Of a stretch of 64,000 bases of DNA, positions 59,478 through 64,000 are shown in pieces. Origin of the DNA: Seiridium cupressi (taxonomy: Eukaryota > Ascomycota > Sordariomycetes > Amphisphaeriales > Sporocadaceae); assembly GCA_036674765.1 (NCBI GenBank), contig JARVKI010000026.1, positions 1-64,000 of the forward strand. The letters are read 5' to 3'. A program made the position numbers and the translations under genes. A model generated the notes under the pieces. The model saw nothing but the letters and a program-made list of their open reading frames with translations, did not search any database and was not told the origin of the DNA. How positions within the stretch are numbered: position 1 is the stretch's first letter; each line of letters begins with the position of its first letter.

Positions 59478-60225
59478 GCGGAGACGGTGTAGGATAGAGG
59501 GATGTATGTATCCTAGACAGGCTTCGAGTTGAGGTAGTATTTGCCTTTATAGAACCTCTTTGGCGTTTTGGAGTGTTGTAGACGTGAACGAGTGTACATA
59601 TACCAATCAGTCGACCGCTTCACGGCAATAGTAGATAAAGTCACCGATGGTATTGACAGGTATTTGACGTTTCCCTGAATACATAGTCTCCAGCTCGCCT
59701 TGAGCAAGTATTATGTACAGCTGCTGCGAACCGTTCTGAACTGTGCAAACCGCTGTCATTGGCAGATTCATGCGCCTGACACCCACTGCCTTTTGTGCGG
59801 TGAAACCTGATCAGCAATACATAGCCCAGAGTTAATGCTTCGTTCTGTAATCTGTATTCTGTACTTTGGAGACCATGTCACGCAATGGCCAGATCAATTG
59901 TAGCGAATTGTGAAATGTACTTACATGTCTTAGCCGCCCCGCTGTTGGCTCTGTCAAAATGAGCGTGTTAGCAAAGACACATGCCACATGCTTACATTCC
60001 TTCCGGGGGCTCCGCCTTAACGCTTTGGATCGGCCCTATCACACAACGCTGCCACGCCAACTAGCCCTCTCACGTCATCTGCGCAAGATAGCCTGATCCC
60101 ACCGGTCGTCCAGCCACGCTGCCACATCCGCGCCGAAACCCACCCATCCCCCCAAGACAACCACAAATCCCGCAGATGTCTCTCAGCAGACAATAGAGCC
60201 CCTGCATTTCAACAACCGCCGAAGA
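59478..60225. other. Intergenic upstream of tRNA-Lys
   Basis: No gene seen. The last 200 bases are C-rich and lead directly into the tRNA. Confidence 0.5.
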
Positions 60226-60263
60226 GCCCGGTTAGCTCAATTGGTTAGAGCGTTGGACTTTTA

Positions 60264-60288
60264 CGGCTTCAATCCCGATGCCGCTGCA
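60264..60288 (+). other. Canonical tRNA intron (position 37/38)
   Basis: 25 bases between A37 and A38 of the anticodon loop. Its first four bases CGGC can pair with GCCG at 60280-60283. This is the standard site cut by the tRNA splicing endonuclease. Confidence 0.85.
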
Positions 60289-60297
60289 ATCCAAAGG

Positions 60298-60356
60298 GTA
60301 AGCTCCATTCATACTGGGTCGCAAAGTGTATACGTGATGACTAACAATAACTTCAG
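60298..60356 (+). other. Spliceosomal-looking intron in the tRNA variable loop
   Basis: 59 bases starting GTAAGC and ending CTTCAG, with a TGACTAACA branch-like sequence at 60338-60346, about ten bases before the AG. Length, donor, branch and acceptor all match the pre-mRNA introns in this window (for example the 50-60-nt introns at 46080 and 50300). It lies between tRNA positions 46 and 47. No clean bulge-helix-bulge placing both junctions in bulges was found by eye. Confidence 0.75.
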
Positions 60357-60390
60357 CTGCGAGTTCGACCCTCGCATCGGGCGAAACATC

Positions 60391-60395
60391 TTTTT
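60391..60395 (+). terminator. RNA polymerase III terminator of tRNA-Lys
   Basis: Five T residues starting 8 bases after the discriminator base, the standard stop signal for Pol III. It supports the tRNA being transcribed as an ordinary Pol III gene. Confidence 0.85.
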
Positions 60396-61211
60396 GCGGG
60401 TTCCACATCGCAACCTTGAAAGTCCTTGTCTTTTTATAGATTTTTGGTGATTCATGAAGCATTTTGGTGTTTCGTTGAAGTGTGTATAGGCTTCCGACGA
60501 ATTTGCACGGATTTAGAGTCGCACATGAGCAGAGATGGGCTCGATGCAACCCATATGCATTGTAGGATGTCATTCAACTTGTTGGTTCGTCGACTGCAAC
60601 TTGTTTTTGAATGGTAGCTGTGTGGCGACCGTATGGTTGCGACGTATACTATGACCTTGAACACTCGTAAGATCTCTGCCTGCGGACAAGCGGAGACAAT
60701 CTGCGAACATGTCTGGAGCATCATTCGACGTCCGCAATCGTCAGCAAACTATTGAGGTTCCAGTGCTTGTTGTGTATTGCATTGTATTGTATCGTATGGC
60801 TCGGTGACTGTGTAAGTCGTATAGGCTGATACAAGCACTTTGTAGCTTGACACTCCCTCGGCAGAAATTGAATGTCACAAGAAGCACAACAAGTCCCCCA
60901 TGCCATTCTTGAACGGCCTCCTCGACTCCGCACCACTTTCCATAAGAAATGGGTGATCCCGAGACTATTGTAATTGACACTTCCGGAGGCGACGTCGGTG
61001 CGGAGCGGATCGCGACTTTGGCAACTCGGAGGGAAGGTACGGACATGGCACCTGAGCATCGTCCGGCGGTCACTCTTTCCCGATCCCACTCACTGCATTG
61101 ACTTTTCGCAACCAACCGACTACATAGAATACATTGTTGCATTGCTTCTGAAAATGTCTGGCGATAGCTCTTTCTATTTCCAGTGAGCCTGACAACTGCT
61201 TTCTTGTTTAA
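60396..61211. other. Intergenic, no supported gene
   Basis: Small frames on both strands without motifs. It separates the tRNA from the dead GDSL-family gene. Confidence 0.5.
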
Positions 61212-62633
61212 CTAACCTACAGCGTCGCATTCCCTTTGGAAGATATTGACCGGAAATGCATCAGCAATCGCTTGGTACCCAGCAGGATTTGGGTGCAGAT
61301 GGTCACCACTGTCGTACTGACTGGCCAGATTCGCAACATCTCCACGATTCGCCAGGATCTTCGCAAAGTCAATCGATCCATCCAAAGATCCATCGCTGCC
61401 GCCCAAGGTCCACTGATTCACCCGCTGCCTGGTCGCATCTCTTGTGGGATTACTGTAGCTCTGCCCATTTCCACCAAACGGCGTAATCGTGGCACCGAAG
61501 ATTTGATACCAGCCTTATGTGCGTCGATCGCAATCTGTTTGAAGCTCGATATGAGTTGGTCTCCTAGGAGACCAACTTGAGTATCAGAATCGGTAGAGCC
61601 GCCGCCAATATCATTGACTCCCTCAAAGATGATGGCATGCTTGACACCTGCGGTCTGCAGAAGATCGCGCTGGTATCGCTGCATGAGTACTGGACCCAAT
61701 CCGCCTGTCAGGACCGTGTTCCCACCAGCTGCCTGGTCGTTCACCGCAATATTCGTACCACCAGATTTTTGCAGCTTCGCCAAAACAAGATGAGGCCATC
61801 TAGGACATGTCAGCCACTTCACCGTGAGAAGCAAGGCCCAAGGTGAGAACGAGTTTTACCTGTTGTTCTCATTATTTGTACTCCCTCTTCCGTCGATAAT
61901 ACTATCACGGAGAATCACAAGAGCTGAAGTCCAACCTGGCGCTCATGCCTCGACCGCGCTGACGAAATACCAGTGTGCGGTGCTCGCGCCAGTTATAGCA
62001 CTTGCATTAAGGTGATTGCCCTGCTGTATCCATAATGTCGTCCGGCTGTTTGGATGACCCGTGATACTACCTCTTGATTGATCCTCTTGGAAGTACAGAT
62101 TGATGGCGATCATCGACTGTGCCACCGCTTTGAAATTGACGGGATCCGTATAGGCGACCTAACCCTTAGGGATGATAGCCGAATTCGAGCCACTGAAGGT
62201 CAATCCCATCAGGCTTGCCGTATAAATGCTATTGAATCCAGCTTTTCCACCAGTCGGAAGTGCAATTGAAGCTGCTGTGATAGGAGATCACTCCCACCAA
62301 ATATGTTGGATATCTGGAAACGAACTCGTTCGACATCGATGGAAAGGTGCAAAGTCTGGCGGAGAGTAGCATCCTTAAACATGGAACTGCCTTGCTATGA
62401 AGGAGTTAGAATTGTCCACCAGTGATCTCACAAGACTACACCATGACCTACGAAGGGGAAGGAGGCAGGTTGCTCTGCTCCATCAACTGGGGCATGGAAG
62501 TCCAGGTGGCAACCCAGTGAGAATCATCCTGTGTTTTTTTCGAGGGAGCTTAGGTCGGTGGGTAAGGCGAAGGCACACGAAAAGATCACAAGAAACAGAG
62601 GAATACGGGAGGCGAGACTTCTCAGCCTCCTCG
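61212..62633 (-). pseudogene. Disabled secreted GDSL/SGNH-family hydrolase
   Basis: In order on the minus strand one can read a signal-like N-terminus (RRLRSLASRIPLFLVIFSC), HWVATWTSMPQLMEQSN, DATLRQTLHLSID, FQISNIFGGSDL, SLMGLTFSGSNSAIIPKG, YTDPVNFKAVAQSMIAINLY, ILRDSIIDGRGSTNN, GGLGPVLMQRYQRDLL, HAIIFEGVNDIGGGSTDSD and SGDHLHPNPAGYQAIADAF. These include SGNH blocks I, III and V. One true intron (61800-61859) still joins correctly. Lesions: the expected start reads ACG (about 62632), an extra A in an A-run, a lost base near 62283, TAG at 62159-62161, TGA in place of Trp at 61943-61945, Gly to Arg before the catalytic Ser (codon 61907-61909), and a lost base near 61502. The original enzyme would have been a secreted esterase or lipase. 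Confidence 0.87.
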
Positions 62634-64000
62634 TGAAAATGTACGATATATTGCAAAGCGTTTGAATCGACAAACTGCCAAGACAGCGACAATAACGCCA
62701 TATTGACTTGACTTCATATACCTAGCTCGGTGCTTGGGTTCGACATCTTGTCGGAGTGATCACCTCCGCCCATTATATTTTACCATATTCGTATTTAGCC
62801 TCCAGAGGCCAGTTCCATGGCACGAAAACCGGCGTCTTCACCACGAGCGGCGCAGGGGGATCTGGGGAATGAGACTTCTTTAATAGAATATGTGTCGGCA
62901 GTTGATACCGAATCTAAGCGATCGTGGAAGCGCGGAATAAGATGCGCACTCGAGACTGGCCTCATCATTGGCGGGTGAGAGCCGAAGGGGGTAAAGACAT
63001 TGCCGGGTGGATTACCTTTCCCCAGACTTGGCAGGTCCCGACGGCGGGAAGATGCATTAGATCTGGGACCCCTAATTTCGATATAAGGTTGTTGAAATAC
63101 ATAGTCAGTCTACTCTTCTGTCGTCCTCAACCTTCTTTGCATCTTCCTGAACTCCTGGTACCAAACACTGTGAGGTTCGACGGCGATGGCCGATGAACGA
63201 CCGACGAGGCCTAGCGAAAAAGGGCCAAAAGCCATGCCCCTCCGAGTTCCGGCACGTTCCCGTCCGCTGATGACTGCGCGTCGGGCGGTGTAAAGGGCCA
63301 AAGGGACGGCGAACGAATGAGAAGGAAACGTGCAAAAGATGACCGGCAGTCTGGACGGACTAGCGGTCCACTTTGAAAGGATTTTCGAACTTTCACTGGT
63401 CTGCGGCGACGTCAAATGGGCTGTTCGAGCATGGGCTTGGCGGTACTCAGCGTGCATCTACCCCTCCACCCCTCCTTTCAGCGGCCAATTCGAGGCCTTG
63501 CATATCGCCTTGCAGGACCATGGTGGGATTTTTTTCTCTAGGGTCTAGTCCAAGTACACACTGCATTACAGCTGCGAAGACGGCGTTGAACCTCATGATC
63601 TTCTACAGTTGAAGCCCAGACAATCGTCCTCCGAAGTTACAGAACTTCCAATTGCTAGAGTATACTAAAACTCAGGCCTGTTGACAATCACCTGGCTTGC
63701 CATTTATTCAATTGCCCGTCTATTGGCGCCCTTCCACTTACATCATACCACCTTGAATAGTGAAGGAAATTACCGACCCTCCACACTTCCTGGGCACCGA
63801 GCTCATCTGAGTCACATCGCTTCTACTTTCGACTTCACCTTCTACTGCAGTTGTTCCTCGAACTTTGTTCACCGTTCCTGTTTGCCACAAGCCAACACAT
63901 TATCGTTCCATTGACGGACAATTCTTCCCTCCGTACAACTTCACCAAAGCGTCTAACCGCTGTACCCGCATCCCCGGTCCGCAGATTAGGCGAATCATCC
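62634..64000. other. Intergenic to window end, no supported gene
   Basis: A short open stretch starts at an ATG at about 62818 (MARKPASSPRAAQGDLG, about 53 codons to a stop) in good context but is too short to classify; it may be a first exon running into the GTGAGA donor near 62973. Nothing else is supported up to the edge. Confidence 0.4.

Larger units (their letters stand above)
60226..60383 (+). tRNA. tRNA-Lys(UUU) interrupted by two introns
   Basis: The exons fold into a full cloverleaf. The acceptor stem is GCCCGGT (60226-60232) with ATCGGGC (60376-60382), the discriminator is G (60383), and the D-stem is GCTC/GAGC. The anticodon stem TTGGA (60253-60257) pairs with TCCAA (60290-60294). 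The loop is C-T-TTT-A-A with anticodon TTT at 60260-60262, and the T-arm is GCGAG-TTCGACC-CTCGC (60359-60375). The A box is TTAGCTCAATTGG and the B box lies in the T-arm. Intron one (60264-60288) is at the normal 37/38 site. A second insertion, 60298-60356, splits the variable loop; removing it leaves a 5-base loop (AGG + CT) and a possible A15-T48 Levitt pair. The mature length would be 74 nt. A TTTTT terminator follows. Confidence 0.88.

Noticed and set aside
1..64000. Transposons, CRISPR arrays or bacterial-type operons
   Set aside because: No transposase or reverse-transcriptase motif, no terminal repeats and no spaced direct repeats were found by eye, and gene structure is eukaryotic throughout. 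A repeat search against the full genome would be needed to exclude old, degraded elements.

Overview
The window looks like nuclear DNA of a filamentous ascomycete (Pezizomycotina). Short introns with GT...CTAAC/CTGAC...AG signals interrupt most genes. The recognisable proteins are typical of mould genomes: Arp6, a Ufd1-like zinc-finger protein, a secreted GH35 beta-galactosidase, fungal F-box proteins, a GCR1_C-domain protein and Xpt1. I cannot name the genus from sequence alone; the style of the F-box and Ufd1-like proteins would suit a member of the Eurotiomycetes. There is no operon organisation, and genes are mostly independent, on both strands, with long gaps between them.

Layout. 0-15 kb is gene-poor: a coiled-coil protein (2175-3059, -), a three-exon LAMTOR1/Meh1-type lipid-anchored protein (4468-5057, +), a small Cys-rich protein (6497-6829, -), a long gap, and an F-box gene (12429-14024, +). 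15-27 kb holds a wrecked beta-lactamase-family gene, arp6 (-), a second F-box-like gene (-) and a large Ufd1-type protein with C-terminal zinc clusters (+). 28-37 kb holds a run of minus-strand genes: a small secreted protein, a 129-aa protein, a five-exon GH35 beta-galactosidase with a GC-AG intron, a Cys-rich protein and a GCR1_C-domain protein. 39-46 kb holds a tiny three-exon B12D-like gene, a conserved protein of unknown function and a secreted Gly/Ser/Pro-rich protein. 48-54.5 kb holds two divergently oriented polytopic membrane proteins, xpt1 and a four-exon gene of unknown function. 55-59.5 kb is a decayed coding region. A tRNA-Lys gene at 60226-60383 appears to carry two introns, and a multiply disabled GDSL/SGNH hydrolase follows.

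The genes cover unrelated jobs: TORC1 signalling at the vacuole, SWR1 chromatin remodelling, ubiquitin-dependent turnover, lactose/galactan use, purine salvage, respiration and surface/secreted proteins. Two hydrolase genes are clearly dead and a third region is decaying, so this locus is losing accessory genes. The most unusual item is the tRNA-Lys(UUU) gene. It has a 25-nt intron at the normal 37/38 site and also a 59-nt insertion in the variable loop that has all the marks of a spliceosomal intron. Removing both leaves a well-formed 74-nt tRNA, followed by a Pol III terminator.
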